A stretch of 13,306 nucleotides of DNA from GCA-965745 sp046704525 (GTDB lineage: Archaea > Thermoplasmatota > Thermoplasmata > Thermoplasmatales > Thermoplasmataceae). The stretch spans positions 1 to 13,306 of the forward strand of contig JBJKRS010000019.1 of the NCBI GenBank assembly GCA_046704525.1, in the 5' to 3' direction. Below, piece after piece: positions 1 through 7,240 of the stretch (position 1 is the stretch's first letter; every line of letters begins with the position of its first letter). The notes beneath the pieces were generated by a model that saw nothing but the letters and a program-made list of their open reading frames with translations, made no database searches and had not been told where the DNA came from. The translations under genes and the position numbers were made by a program.

Positions 1-255
1 GGTATATTCAACCTCCATTACTACGCTTTCATGGCGGCTGGGGCAATAGTAGTCATACTCCTGATACAGGGACTCGGCATATTCCTCCCCAACGAGGTGA
101 GGATATTCCTGGAACTCAGGAAGGACAACCCTGATACTGACCGAATCTCAAGGCTCGGGATGTTAAATTTCAGGCTGTCCGGATCACAGGCATTCTTCCA
201 GATAGCACTGATATTCGTCATGGCTAACATAGCCACGATGCATCTCAACTTCTGA
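1..255 (+). CDS. Integral membrane protein, C-terminal part (5' end outside window)
   Basis: The frame is open from base 1, so this is the last 84 residues of a longer protein; the in-frame ATG at position 31 is unlikely to be the true start because coding sequence continues upstream of it. Two hydrophobic segments are visible, at about residues 9-29 (AFMAAGAIVVILLIQ...) and 62-80 (AFFQIALIFVMANIATMH). They are joined by a charged loop rich in Arg, Lys, Asp and Glu that includes the stretch RKDNPDTDRISR. The protein ends just after the second helix. I do not recognise the family; it resembles small uncharacterised integral membrane proteins with an even number of helices. It converges tail-to-tail with the aminotransferase gene, leaving 5 bases between the stop codons. 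Confidence 0.7.
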   Translation, partial: GIFNLHYYAFMAAGAIVVILLIQGLGIFLPNEVRIFLELRKDNPDTDRISRLGMLNFRLSGSQAFFQIALIFVMANIATMHLNF

Positions 256-260
256 AGCCA

Positions 261-1409
261 TTATTTGGAGAGGCTCAACTGGGCTGCCTCTACACCTGAG
301 CCCGGACTCACGCTCTCTCCTGATTGCCTGAGTGCCCTCTCGAGCACAGACAGCGCCCTGAGTATGTGGTGGTCCTCGACCCAGCCCATGTGGCCTATCC
401 TTATGTAGTCAGGCTTCACGCCCTTATGTACGCCTGAGCCGAATTCAACACCCAGGGAAAGTGCCTTCGAGAGCACATCCTTCTGGTTTGACCTGGAAAG
501 CCTGAGCCCTGTGACAGTGTTGCTCCTGTACTCCTTTCGCGCGACAATGTCCATTCCCATGCCCTCTATTCCAGATCTAAGTGCATCCGCCATTTTCCTG
601 TGGCGTTCAGCCCTTTCACGGACTCCTTCCTCCGAGATGAGCCGGAAGGCTTCCCTGATTGAAAAGACAGTGTTTATGGGAGGCGTGGCGAAGTAACCCC
701 CTTTTCCCTCTGCCATTCCCTTCATTATTGGAAGCCAGTTCATGAGGTTGAGGGAATACCCTGCAAGTGATTTTTCATCAAGGCCAGCCATTGCGCGTTC
801 AGATGCCACGAGGAGCCCAGCTCCCGGAGGGGCGCCAATAGCCTTCTGGCTTGCAGTCAGGAATATGTCAACTCCCCGCTTCTCCGCATCTGCCACCTCT
901 CCTCCGACTCCGGCCACTCCATCCACGGTGATCAGGTCAGACATGCCCTTCAGCACAGGAAGCAGTTCATCCAGCGGTGCTCTCACGCCTGTGCTGGTCT
1001 CCACCTGTGTCATGAACGCCATTTTGTAATGCTTGCCTGACGTTCTTTCTTTGACCATTTCCGGGGTCACGGATTCTCCTGCCTCTGCACGGATAACATC
1101 GAGTTTGACCCTGTACCTGGAGAAAATGGCCTCCCACCTGTCTCCAAACACTCCGTTCGTAAGTATCAGCAGGTCATCTCCTTCGTGAAGGAAGGATGCA
1201 ACACTCTCCATGGCAGAAGTGCCGCTTCCAGGAATAATGAAAGGCTGGTAGCTCTTCCCTGCCCCCATGACTGCCCTGAGACCCTCAAGTGAATCTCCCA
1301 TGGCCCTGATGAATTCCGGTGAAGCGAACCCAATGTTGGCTTTTGCCCCTTCCAGGAGCACATCTCTGTTTCCTATTGATGGCCCGACATGCATGAGAAG
1401 TCTGCTCAT
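261..1409 (-). CDS. Class V PLP-dependent aminotransferase (alanine-glyoxylate / serine-pyruvate type)
   Basis: This is a fold-type I aminotransferase of the alanine-glyoxylate/serine-pyruvate family (COG0075), cytosolic, which moves an amino group from alanine, serine or aspartate to a 2-oxo acid. With the ATG at 1409 it has 382 residues, the usual length. The N-terminus has the family motif LLMHVGPS; PGSGTSAMES (about residues 60-69) should bind the PLP phosphate. TVDGVAGVGG holds the Asp (about 163) that contacts the pyridine nitrogen, and TASQKAIGAPPG holds the Schiff-base Lys (about 189). An in-frame GTG at 1439 would add ten residues, but an A/T-rich TATA-like stretch overlaps that extension and is correctly spaced for the ATG at 1409. 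The exact substrate cannot be read from the sequence. The gene is transcribed away from the MFS transporter; no functional link between them is evident. Confidence 0.88.
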   Translation of the reverse strand: MSRLLMHVGPSIGNRDVLLEGAKANIGFASPEFIRAMGDSLEGLRAVMGAGKSYQPFIIPGSGTSAMESVASFLHEGDDLLILTNGVFGDRWEAIFSRYRVKLDVIRAEAGESVTPEMVKERTSGKHYKMAFMTQVETSTGVRAPLDELLPVLKGMSDLITVDGVAGVGGEVADAEKRGVDIFLTASQKAIGAPPGAGLLVASERAMAGLDEKSLAGYSLNLMNWLPIMKGMAEGKGGYFATPPINTVFSIREAFRLISEEGVRERAERHRKMADALRSGIEGMGMDIVARKEYRSNTVTGLRLSRSNQKDVLSKALSLGVEFGSGVHKGVKPDYIRIGHMGWVEDHHILRALSVLERALRQSGESVSPGSGVEAAQLSLSK

Positions 1410-1423
1410 GCTTGAGGAACGGG

Positions 1424-1436
1424 TATTATTAGTTAA
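1424..1436 (-). promoter_or_regulatory. Putative TATA box of the class V aminotransferase gene
   Basis: Read on the minus strand this is TTAACTAATAATA, centred about 21-25 bases before the ATG at 1409. There is no SD sequence before that ATG, so a leaderless transcript is likely. This site is the main reason for preferring 1409 over the GTG at 1439. Confidence 0.5.
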
Positions 1437-1483
1437 CACTTGCGTGAACCCATGGCTCGGTTTTCTTGCGGCTCTATGGCAGG

Positions 1484-1490
1484 TTTATTA
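1484..1490 (+). promoter_or_regulatory. Putative TATA box of the MFS transporter gene
   Basis: TTTATTA lies about 30 bases before the ATG at 1517 and no SD sequence follows it. The spacing fits a transcript that starts at or a few bases before the start codon. It shares a 107-base divergent spacer with the aminotransferase promoter. Confidence 0.5.
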
Positions 1491-1516
1491 AGCGACCTTG
1501 AACATGCGTTTCCAGA

Positions 1517-2665
1517 ATGGACCCACGCAGTGCTGCGCTATCCGTTGCAAAATTCTCAAGATCCTTCTCCCTCAGCATGCTTGCTGTGCTTACTCCGTAC
1601 TATCTCTCCTCCCTCGGCCTGGAGTCAGCCTACTACATAGGCGCAGTTATCGTCCTCGCCGCTGGAGTCTCCACAGCGTTCGTATATGCATTTGCATACC
1701 TGAAGATTGCACTCAGGAACCGCTTGCTTATCCTGGCATCTCTTTTCACAGCTTCAATGTCAGTTATAGCCATCTTCCATGGGATCCTCCCATTCATAGC
1801 GGCAATCATCTTAGGCGGCATTACACTTTCAGGCAGGGACTTGACTCCGAACGAGACAGTTGAGAAATTTTCCATCAGCACTTACGAATCCGAACAGAAG
1901 AGCAGGAACCTCGCTTTTTCAGTCTACAACTTCTCCTCCTACATAGCTGGAACTGCAGCCTCCCTCATTCTCTTCATTTTCGGCTCCCTCCACATGTATT
2001 CCTATTTTTACCTCGATATTGCCTTTGCACTCGCCCAGTTTATCCCGTACCTGGCTGTAAAGCTGCCAGAGAAGATCGAGCGGGAATCACCCAGGAAGTT
2101 TGATAAGGAAACACTTGCCCATGTAAGGAGACTCACCCCCCTCTTCGCAATGGATGCTTTTGGGGGCGGCATAGTTGTGACATCTGTCATAGCGCTCTGG
2201 TTCAAGTCGGTGTACGGAATCTCCCTCTCGCAGGCAGGGCTGATGTTCGTAATAGTAAATGTCATCACGGCAGCCTCTATTATTGCAGTCTCAATGATAT
2301 CAAACAGGCTGGGGCTAATACGCACGATGGTATATACTCACCTGGTCAGCAACGCATTTCTTGTCATGGTGCCGATTTTCCACACTCTTGCACTAAGCCA
2401 GTTAATGCTGTACCTGCGGCAGACGACGAGCCAGATGGACGTACCGGGCCGGGATAGCTTCATAAATACTGTGATACCGCAGGAACACAGGGTGCGAAGC
2501 AATTCCCACTTTCTGGCAGCCCGCAGCATCTCAATGGTACCGGGGCCGGGCATAGCTGGCCTCCTCATAGAATTTTCTTCCGCCTCTACGTTCTTCCTCG
2601 GCGGTGGTGTGAAAATCATCTACGACTTGCTTCTATTCGCCAGGTACAGGAATTACAGAAAATGA
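1517..2665 (+). CDS. Major facilitator superfamily (MFS) transporter
   Basis: This 382-residue polytopic membrane protein has about 11-12 hydrophobic segments. The clearest are near residues 17-33, 38-60, 68-88, 90-106, 135-157, 161-181, 208-228, 238-260, 273-293 and 343-375. A cytoplasmic, charged central loop (about 183-206, with KLPEKIERESPRK) separates two halves of similar size, as in MFS carriers. Both halves have a GRD motif followed by a charged loop, near residue 106 (SGRDLTPNE) and near 311 (PGRDSFINT), a pseudo-repeat expected of MFS. The loop after residue 320 (PQEHRVRSNSHFLAARS) is conserved-looking and probably cytoplasmic. No substrate can be assigned; sugar, organic-acid or drug export are all possible. 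The start is set by the TATA-like box 30 bases upstream. The gene ends 6 bases before the convergent regulator gene. Confidence 0.8.
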   Translation: MDPRSAALSVAKFSRSFSLSMLAVLTPYYLSSLGLESAYYIGAVIVLAAGVSTAFVYAFAYLKIALRNRLLILASLFTASMSVIAIFHGILPFIAAIILGGITLSGRDLTPNETVEKFSISTYESEQKSRNLAFSVYNFSSYIAGTAASLILFIFGSLHMYSYFYLDIAFALAQFIPYLAVKLPEKIERESPRKFDKETLAHVRRLTPLFAMDAFGGGIVVTSVIALWFKSVYGISLSQAGLMFVIVNVITAASIIAVSMISNRLGLIRTMVYTHLVSNAFLVMVPIFHTLALSQLMLYLRQTTSQMDVPGRDSFINTVIPQEHRVRSNSHFLAARSISMVPGPGIAGLLIEFSSASTFFLGGGVKIIYDLLLFARYRNYRK

Positions 2666-2671
2666 AGAACT

Positions 2672-3007
2672 TCAGTACTCTATGTCGTACTCATCCGTTA
2701 TGGATACCTTGACCCTGTTGCGCCCTACCCGGACTATTTCCTCAATAGGCTCCCTGAGCCTGTAGATGTGCTGCGATCTCCCGGCCCCCCTTCCCTCCTT
2801 CTTTTCCATCCTCTGCACAAATCCCTGCGAGAGGAGGTAGTTGAGTGTCTGGCTTGCCCTTGAGGAAGATATTCCAAGAAGGCGGGAAATGCTCTGGAGC
2901 CTGGCACCCTTGACCTGCTCCAGGAGAGCAAGGATCTTGGCCTTGTTTCTGCTGTAACCTGCATTGCGAAGCAGGTCATAGATCCCATTTGCCCTCTCGG
3001 TGTCCAT
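2672..3007 (-). CDS. Small winged-helix transcriptional regulator (MarR/ArsR-like)
   Basis: This is a 111-residue basic protein with one winged helix-turn-helix domain. About residues 19-33 (SRNKAKILALLEQVKG) form the first helix. The HTH proper is LQSISRLLGISSSRASQTLNYL (about 37-58), where ISSSRASQTLNYLL is the likely recognition helix. The wing is EKKEGRGAGRSQHIYRL (about 68-84). The C-terminal tail to residue 111 (IVRVGRNRVKVSITDEYDIEY) is short and may dimerise or bind a ligand. No metal-binding Cys cluster is present. The ATG at 3007 is preceded at 28 bases by ATATAAAT and lacks an SD sequence. The gene is divergent from hisS with 132 bases between the starts and convergent with the MFS gene, so it could control itself, hisS or the transporter; none of these is shown. 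Confidence 0.75.
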   Translation of the reverse strand: MDTERANGIYDLLRNAGYSRNKAKILALLEQVKGARLQSISRLLGISSSRASQTLNYLLSQGFVQRMEKKEGRGAGRSQHIYRLREPIEEIVRVGRNRVKVSITDEYDIEY

Positions 3008-3030
3008 AAGGAATATATTAACAAGAGCAT

Positions 3031-3040
3031 ATTTATATTT
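3031..3040 (-). promoter_or_regulatory. Putative TATA box of the winged-helix regulator gene
   Basis: The minus strand reads AAATATAAAT, centred about 28 bases before the ATG at 3007, which fits leaderless transcription. Confidence 0.55.
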
Positions 3041-3108
3041 TCCCCAAGAGGTTCTGACATTGCGTGCAGAAAGTCGCTTCGGGCCCAGCAGCGGGCGGAG
3101 TGAAAAAA

Positions 3109-3123
3109 CATTAAGGCTTATAA
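3109..3123 (+). promoter_or_regulatory. Putative TATA-like region of hisS
   Basis: The A/T-rich stretch CATTAAGGCTTATAA lies about 17-31 bases before the ATG at 3140. No SD sequence is seen before the start, so the transcript is probably leaderless. Either half could be the TATA element. Confidence 0.4.
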
Positions 3124-3139
3124 TGGCTTACAGCCCTTG

Positions 3140-4426
3140 ATGAAAGTAGAGAGGATCAAGGGCTTCAGGGATCAGTTCCCGGAGGACATGGGTCCAAGGA
3201 AGAAGCTTCTCAGGATCGCAGAGGAAAGGGCGGAGAGATTCGGATTCAAGAAGATCGATGTCCCTAGCCTTGAGTCTCTTGAACTCTATCGAATCAAGTC
3301 AGGCGAAGAACTCATATCACAGACATATTCATTTGTTGACCGGGGAGGCCGGGAAGTCACAATGATCCCGGAATTTACCCCCTCGGTGGTGAGGATGCTT
3401 ACCTCACGCAAGGATATCCCCCGTCCTGTAAGGTGGTACGGGACGCCAAAGCTCTGGAGGTATGAGGAGCCCCAGGCCGGAAGGCTCAGGGAGCACATCC
3501 AGTTCAACGCTGACATCTTCGGCCCTGACACTCCTGAGGCTGATGCAGAAATCATAGGTCTGGCCTGCTCAATACTGGACTCGCTCGGTCTTGGCGGGGA
3601 ATATGAGGTAAGGATGAGCAACAGGAAAGTCACAGAGATGCTTCTGTCCTCACTGGGAATAAAGGCTCCGGAGAAGGCATTCCCCGTTATCGACAGATTC
3701 CGGAAAGTCACCCGGGAGGAGTTCCTGGACAACATAAAGCAGCTGGGCGTCTCTGCCGGCAACGCCGAGTCGCTTGCAGACATGGTTTCTGAGAATTTTG
3801 ATGTAGAAGAGCTTAAGGAGCGCCTGTCAGGACAAATGGGAAACCACTTCGACAAGGGCCTGGTCGACAGTGTCATCGAAACAGGCAGGCTTGTCAGAAC
3901 GTTCACTTCTTCTGGAGTGAAGTACGACTTCTCCATTGTACGCGGGCTCTCATACTACACAGGAACTGTTTTCGAGGCATTCGACATAGGAGGAGAATTC
4001 CGTTCCATACTGGGTGGAGGAAGGTACAACAACCTTGCTGCGCTCCTGTCCGAACAGGACATACCTGCTGTTGGATTCGGCATGGGGGACGCTGTTATCG
4101 AGCTGCTGATGAAAAGGGCGGGCAAGTGGAAGCCTGACGACGGGAAAGATACCTATTTTGTAGCATGCCTTGGAGCCAGGGCAAGAGAATATGCATTCAG
4201 CATAGCGAATGAGATCAGGAAGTCAAGTAATGCGATCACCGAACTCTCAGGAAGGGGACTTTCCAGTCAGCTCAAAAGTGCTGCTGCAAGCGGATGCACA
4301 CATGCCGTCCTGATTGGGGAGAGGGAAGCTGGTGAAGGAACTGTGACCATCAGGGATATGAACAGCGGAGAGCAGTCTACTATGTCCAGGGCTGACTTCA
4401 TGGCGATACTGGGCACCGGTGCATGA
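3140..4426 (+). CDS. hisS: Histidine--tRNA ligase (HisRS)
   Basis: This class II aminoacyl-tRNA synthetase attaches histidine to tRNA-His in the cytosol. It has 428 residues, the normal length. Motif 1 lies near the N-terminus, after KGFRDQFPEDM (about 7-17). Motif 2 runs about 98-128 (RWYGTPKLWRYEEPQ, then EHIQFNADIFG). The histidine-specific signature is RGLSYYTGTVFEAF (about 268-281). Motif 3 includes GGGRYNNLAA (about 292-301) and VGFGMG (about 311-316). The C-terminal anticodon-binding domain is about 335-425. An in-frame TTG directly before the ATG at 3140 is a possible but less likely start. The histidine-A motif reads RGLS where many bacterial enzymes have RGLD. The gene stands alone and is divergent from the winged-helix regulator. 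Confidence 0.96.
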   Translation: MKVERIKGFRDQFPEDMGPRKKLLRIAEERAERFGFKKIDVPSLESLELYRIKSGEELISQTYSFVDRGGREVTMIPEFTPSVVRMLTSRKDIPRPVRWYGTPKLWRYEEPQAGRLREHIQFNADIFGPDTPEADAEIIGLACSILDSLGLGGEYEVRMSNRKVTEMLLSSLGIKAPEKAFPVIDRFRKVTREEFLDNIKQLGVSAGNAESLADMVSENFDVEELKERLSGQMGNHFDKGLVDSVIETGRLVRTFTSSGVKYDFSIVRGLSYYTGTVFEAFDIGGEFRSILGGGRYNNLAALLSEQDIPAVGFGMGDAVIELLMKRAGKWKPDDGKDTYFVACLGARAREYAFSIANEIRKSSNAITELSGRGLSSQLKSAAASGCTHAVLIGEREAGEGTVTIRDMNSGEQSTMSRADFMAILGTGA

Positions 4427-4495
4427 TCTCATTCTGCCCTATGCCCAACCACCTGAATCTGCGAAAAATGCAGGGAAATACGGGAAGAGGAAATC

Positions 4496-4503
4496 TTTAT
4501 AAA
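4496..4503 (+). promoter_or_regulatory. TATA box of the RAM-domain / membrane-protein operon
   Basis: TTTATAAA lies 33-40 bases before the GTG at 4536. That predicts a transcript start near 4527, leaving a very short leader that contains the SD-like GGTGA at 4528-4532. The box is embedded in the inverted repeat CTTTAT (4495-4500) / ATAAAG (4508-4513). Confidence 0.6.
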
Positions 4504-4535
4504 CAAAATAAAGCTTAAAGAAGCAGTGGTGAAAA

Positions 4536-4769
4536 GTGTCCATAGCGTTCGTTCTGGTAAGCACTGTTCCGGGCAAGGAGCATGAAGTATACAACAAGAT
4601 CTCGAAAGTCAACTACGTTGTAGAGATACACCCCCTCTTCGGCGAGTACGACCTTATTGTGAAGATAGACGCTAAGGACTACAGCGAACTCGGGAAGACT
4701 GTTGTCGAACAGATTCGCACAATCGAAGGGGTAATAGACACAAAAACACTTACCGGCATAAAATTGTGA
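4536..4769 (+). CDS. Stand-alone Lrp/AsnC-type ligand-binding (RAM) domain protein
   Basis: This 77-residue protein consists only of the alpha/beta RAM (AsnC_trans_reg) domain that senses amino acids in Lrp/AsnC regulators; the DNA-binding HTH is absent. The pattern is clear: AFVLVSTVPGKEHEVYNKI (strand, helix), then VVEIHPLFGEYDLIVKIDA (with the FGEYD turn typical of the family), then ELGKTVVEQIRTIEGVIDTKTLTGIKL (helix, final strand). Such free RAM proteins form dimers or higher rings and bind small effectors. They may modulate partner Lrp proteins or other complexes. The start is GTG at 4536, supported by GGTGA three bases upstream. It is the first gene of a two-gene operon with a three-helix membrane protein 9 bases downstream. 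The ligand is unknown. Confidence 0.88.
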   Translation: MSIAFVLVSTVPGKEHEVYNKISKVNYVVEIHPLFGEYDLIVKIDAKDYSELGKTVVEQIRTIEGVIDTKTLTGIKL

Positions 4770-4774
4770 GGTGA
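4768..4774 (+). promoter_or_regulatory. SD sequence of the three-helix membrane protein gene
   Basis: GAGGTGA, four bases before the GTG at 4779, matches the archaeal anti-SD and overlaps the stop codon of the RAM-domain gene. It fixes the GTG as the start and indicates translation from a shared mRNA. Confidence 0.75.
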
Positions 4775-4778
4775 ATAA

Positions 4779-5087
4779 GTGATCACGGATTTTACATGGA
4801 ACTGGCATATATTTCTACTGGTGATACTGGCTCTTCTGGCACTTTCGCTGATTATACTTGGGGTACTGACATCATACTTCGGAAGTGGCAAAAGCAGGGC
4901 TGTTGGTGTTGTCCTGCTCGTTGTCGGCGTAGTGATAGGCATTCTGACAATAGTAGTCTCAGACTATTCGTTCCACACCAGCTTCATAAGGGATGTGGTT
5001 GTTCCGACAATCTTCTATGTTGTGGCAGCCATAATTGGTGCAGTCATTGGGCTGCTGGTCTTCCTCGGCGCAATAATGAAGACCTGA
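4779..5087 (+). CDS. Small three-helix integral membrane protein
   Basis: This 102-residue protein is almost entirely hydrophobic. It has predicted membrane helices at about residues 10-32 (HIFLLVILALLALSLIILGV), 41-61 (AVGVVLLVVGVVIGILTIVV) and 75-99 (VVVPTIFYVVAAIIGAVIGL). Short loops carry the few charges: SGKSRA between helices 1 and 2, and SDYSFHTSFIRD between helices 2 and 3. There is no signal peptide, cysteine pair or catalytic motif, and I do not recognise a family. The start is a GTG with a strong SD sequence. It is the second gene in an operon with the stand-alone RAM-domain protein, so the two may work together, for example as a membrane component sensed or controlled by an amino-acid-binding protein. 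That link is inferred from gene order only. Confidence 0.8.
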   Translation: MITDFTWNWHIFLLVILALLALSLIILGVLTSYFGSGKSRAVGVVLLVVGVVIGILTIVVSDYSFHTSFIRDVVVPTIFYVVAAIIGAVIGLLVFLGAIMKT

Positions 5088-5119
5088 ACCATTCATTTCC
5101 CCACCCTTTTCCGTATCAA

Positions 5120-5127
5120 TTTTAAAT
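5120..5127 (+). promoter_or_regulatory. Putative TATA box of guaAb
   Basis: TTTTAAAT is centred about 25 bases before the ATG at 5149, with no SD sequence in between. This fits a leaderless transcript. Confidence 0.6.
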
Positions 5128-5148
5128 CATAATCCCATATCCCACTGT

Positions 5149-6090
5149 ATGTTCAACTCTCCCGAATTTGTATCGGAAGCGAAGGAGCAGATACGTTCCG
5201 CCCTGGGTCAATCCAGGGGAATTATGGCATGTTCAGGAGGACAGGACAGCACCCTGCTTGCCGTCATCGCAAATGAAGCTGCCGGGGACTCCGTTCTTAC
5301 CGTTTTCATTGAAACGGGCCTTCTCAGGCTTGGAGAGAAAGAGAGGGTAGAAAAGATATTCAAGGACTACAAGCTGAACTACCGAATAGTGGACGCATCG
5401 GACAGGTTCCTGGACGGGCTAAAGGGCGTCACTGACCCGGAACAGAAGAGAAAGATCATTGGAAAGACTTTCATCGACGTGTTTTCAGAAATTGCGGAGG
5501 AGTCCGGGGCAGATTACCTTCTTCAGGGGACAATAGCTCCGGACTGGATAGAAAGCGGCGGTGGAGTCAGGGACACAATAAAGAGCCACCACAACGTGGG
5601 TGGCCTGCCTGAGGACATGAAATTAAAGCTTATTGAGCCCCTGAGAGATCTTTACAAGGACGAAGTAAGGATGGTGTCAGAACACCTGAAACTGCCATCC
5701 AATATACAGCCGTTTCCTGGCCCGGGGCTTGCAGTCAGGGTTATTGGGGAGGTTACCAGGGAGAAACTGAAGCTCCTCAGAGGCGTGACTGCAATCGTGG
5801 AATCAGAAATAGACGGCCAGTACAGGAGCTCCAAGATACGGCCATGGCAGTTTTTCGCCGTGCTCCTACCGGTGAAGACAACAGGAGTCCATGGGGACAA
5901 GAGGTCCTACGGGCCCACAGTGGCAATAAGATCGGTGGACACCGAAGACGCAATGAGCGGCTCTTTCACAAAACTGCCTTGGGAACTTCTGGAACACATA
6001 TCAGTCAGGATAACAAACGAATTCGGCGAGATCAACAGGGTAGTTTACGACGTAACAAACAAACCTCCCGGTACCATTGAATGGGAATGA
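5149..6090 (+). CDS. guaAb: GMP synthase (glutamine-hydrolysing) subunit B, ATP-pyrophosphatase
   Basis: This subunit adenylates XMP and accepts ammonia to give GMP, the last step of guanine nucleotide synthesis. The 313-residue protein contains only the ATP-pyrophosphatase and dimerisation domains, as in archaea where the glutamine amidotransferase is a separate polypeptide; that subunit is not in this window. The PP-loop is ACSGGQDST (about 27-35). Further family motifs are FIETGLLRLGE (about 54-64), TDPEQKRKIIGKTFI, LLQGTIAPDWIESGGG, KSHHNVGGLP and QPFPGPGLAVRVIGE (about 187-201). The C-terminus is the diagnostic NKPPGTIEWE. The PP-loop has Gln where most GMP synthases have Val (SGGVDS). 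The ATG at 5149 is supported by the TATA box 25 bases upstream. It converges with the 2TM protein gene, leaving 25 bases between them. Confidence 0.95.
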   Translation: MFNSPEFVSEAKEQIRSALGQSRGIMACSGGQDSTLLAVIANEAAGDSVLTVFIETGLLRLGEKERVEKIFKDYKLNYRIVDASDRFLDGLKGVTDPEQKRKIIGKTFIDVFSEIAEESGADYLLQGTIAPDWIESGGGVRDTIKSHHNVGGLPEDMKLKLIEPLRDLYKDEVRMVSEHLKLPSNIQPFPGPGLAVRVIGEVTREKLKLLRGVTAIVESEIDGQYRSSKIRPWQFFAVLLPVKTTGVHGDKRSYGPTVAIRSVDTEDAMSGSFTKLPWELLEHISVRITNEFGEINRVVYDVTNKPPGTIEWE

Positions 6091-6115
6091 ACAGAGGCTG
6101 CTGAAACCGGCTGGG

Positions 6116-6400
6116 TCAATGCTGGATCTTCCTCTTTAGCCTCTGGTATTCTTTTTCCACTTTCTCGTCCAGGTACGCCTCACCCCTGTACACTGCCAGG
6201 AAGTGCCCTATTATTCCTATACCCCACCCGAACAGCACAAATACGAACCATGGGAATACCGATCCGTGCGGCGTAGTGGTGAAATACCAGATAGCTGCGA
6301 GAAACAGGTTTACTGCAATGTATATGCCGAAGTGGACCTGGAACCCAACTTTGTCAGCCGCGATTTTCTCGGCTCTCTTCTTCAGATCTTCATCATTCAT
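6116..6400 (-). CDS. 2TM-domain small membrane protein
   Basis: This 94-residue protein has a charged N-terminal helix (MNDEDLKKRAEKIAADKVGF). Two membrane helices follow, at about 21-39 (QVHFGIYIAVNLFLAAIWYF) and 47-68 (VFPWFVFVLFGWGIGIIGHF), and then a charged C-terminal helix (YRGEAYLDEKVEKEYQRLKRK). This is the layout of the '2TM domain' family (PF13239), found alone in archaea and bacteria and fused to histidine kinases or LytTR regulators elsewhere; its function is unknown. The reading frame extends upstream to 6514. However, the ATG at 6400 begins the conserved part and has a TATA box 25 bases before it, so I chose it. It converges with guaAb and is divergent from the uS2 gene. Confidence 0.82.
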   Translation of the reverse strand: MNDEDLKKRAEKIAADKVGFQVHFGIYIAVNLFLAAIWYFTTTPHGSVFPWFVFVLFGWGIGIIGHFLAVYRGEAYLDEKVEKEYQRLKRKIQH

Positions 6401-6421
6401 GATTAAATCAATCAGAACCGG

Positions 6422-6428
6422 ATTATAA
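6422..6428 (-). promoter_or_regulatory. Putative TATA box of the 2TM protein gene
   Basis: The minus strand reads TTATAAT, centred 25 bases before the ATG at 6400. It indicates a leaderless transcript and rules against the longer reading frame. Confidence 0.55.
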
Positions 6429-6560
6429 CTGGGCATCCTCATCTTTATCGGACTGGAATTAAAGCCCAGGTACAGGCAGTTGTACTGAAGAGAGGGGCAA
6501 GCAGGGGGTGACATGTGGATTAAAACCGTGCAATGTATACACGTTGAGGGAAAAAGAAAA

Positions 6561-6574
6561 GAAATAATAATTAT
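6561..6574 (+). promoter_or_regulatory. Putative TATA region of the uS2 gene
   Basis: GAAATAATAATTAT lies about 43-56 bases before the ATG at 6617, predicting transcription from about 6595. The ATG at 6575 would then fall before the transcript start. The leader carries the SD-like AGTGAT at 6608-6613, four bases or so before the ATG at 6617. Confidence 0.5.
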
Positions 6575-6616
6575 ATGAGGGCAGTATCAGGAAACATTAT
6601 CCCAAAGAGTGATTCA

Positions 6617-7219
6617 ATGAACACAGAGGAACTGTTAATCTCAGAGGAGGAATACCAGAAATCCGGTGTCCACATAGGGACACAGACCAAGTCAAAGGAT
6701 ATGCTGAATTATATCTTCAAAATAAGAAACGACGGCCTTTATATTCTGGATGTCAGAAAAACCAATGACGCCCTTGTGACTGCCGGAAGGATGCTTGCGC
6801 GAATAGATCCCGCAGACATACTCGTGGTTGCACAGAGGCAGTACGCTTTCAGGCCCGTGAACAAGTTCTCGGAAGTTGTCGGAGCCAACTCCATTGTGGG
6901 AAGGTTCATTCCTGGCACACTGACAAACCCGCAACTTGAAAGCTACAGGGAGGCCAAAGTCATAGTGGTGACCGACCCTCTCGCGGATGTCCAGGTCATG
7001 AAGGAGGCTAAGAGGACTGGAGTCCCAATCATCGCTCTGTGCGATGCCAACAACAAGACAGATTTTGTCGATCTCGTAATACCAACTAACAACAAGGGAA
7101 GAAGGTCGCTTGCAGTCATTTACTGGCTCCTTGCAAGAGAGACCCTCAAGAACAGGGGAAAGATCTCTTCCAACGAGGACTTCAGCTATACAGTCGACGA
7201 CTTCGAAGTGCAGCTATAA
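6617..7219 (+). CDS. rpsB: 30S ribosomal protein S2 (uS2)
   Basis: uS2 is a component of the small ribosomal subunit body. With the ATG at 6617 it has 200 residues, a normal archaeal length. Archaeal/eukaryotic-type motifs run through it: SGVHIGTQTKSKDM (about 16-29), YIFKIRNDGLYILDVRKT (about 32-49), then RFIPGTLTNP (about 96-105), VTDPLADVQVMKEA (about 118-131) and IALCDANNKTDFVDLVIP followed by NNKGRRSLA (about 139-166). An in-frame ATG at 6575 adds 14 residues not typical of the family and lies inside or next to the promoter, so I set it aside. In many archaea this gene sits in a cluster with rpoN, rpoK and eno; here it is alone, between the 2TM protein gene and the convergent endA. A T-rich stretch after the stop probably ends transcription. 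Confidence 0.95.
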   Translation: MNTEELLISEEEYQKSGVHIGTQTKSKDMLNYIFKIRNDGLYILDVRKTNDALVTAGRMLARIDPADILVVAQRQYAFRPVNKFSEVVGANSIVGRFIPGTLTNPQLESYREAKVIVVTDPLADVQVMKEAKRTGVPIIALCDANNKTDFVDLVIPTNNKGRRSLAVIYWLLARETLKNRGKISSNEDFSYTVDDFEVQL

Positions 7220-7240
7220 TTACCGCTGCACTCACCAACT

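Noticed and set aside
3041..3108. A GC-rich segment between the regulator and hisS as a possible small RNA or tRNA
   Set aside because: It has no tRNA-like cloverleaf, box C/D or stable long hairpin; only short complementary stretches are seen.
3286..3936. A 216-codon open frame on the minus strand
   Set aside because: It is antisense to the unmistakable hisS gene and is Ser/Pro-rich, as expected of a shadow frame.
6429..6560. A possible RNA gene or small ORF between the 2TM protein and uS2 promoters
   Set aside because: No box C/D or H/ACA motif and no convincing ORF; the imperfect palindrome around GTATAC at 6531-6546 has too many mismatches.
6575..6616. A 14-residue N-terminal extension of uS2 from the ATG at 6575
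   Set aside because: The extra residues do not look like uS2 and the ATG touches the TATA region, so it would be before the predicted transcript start.
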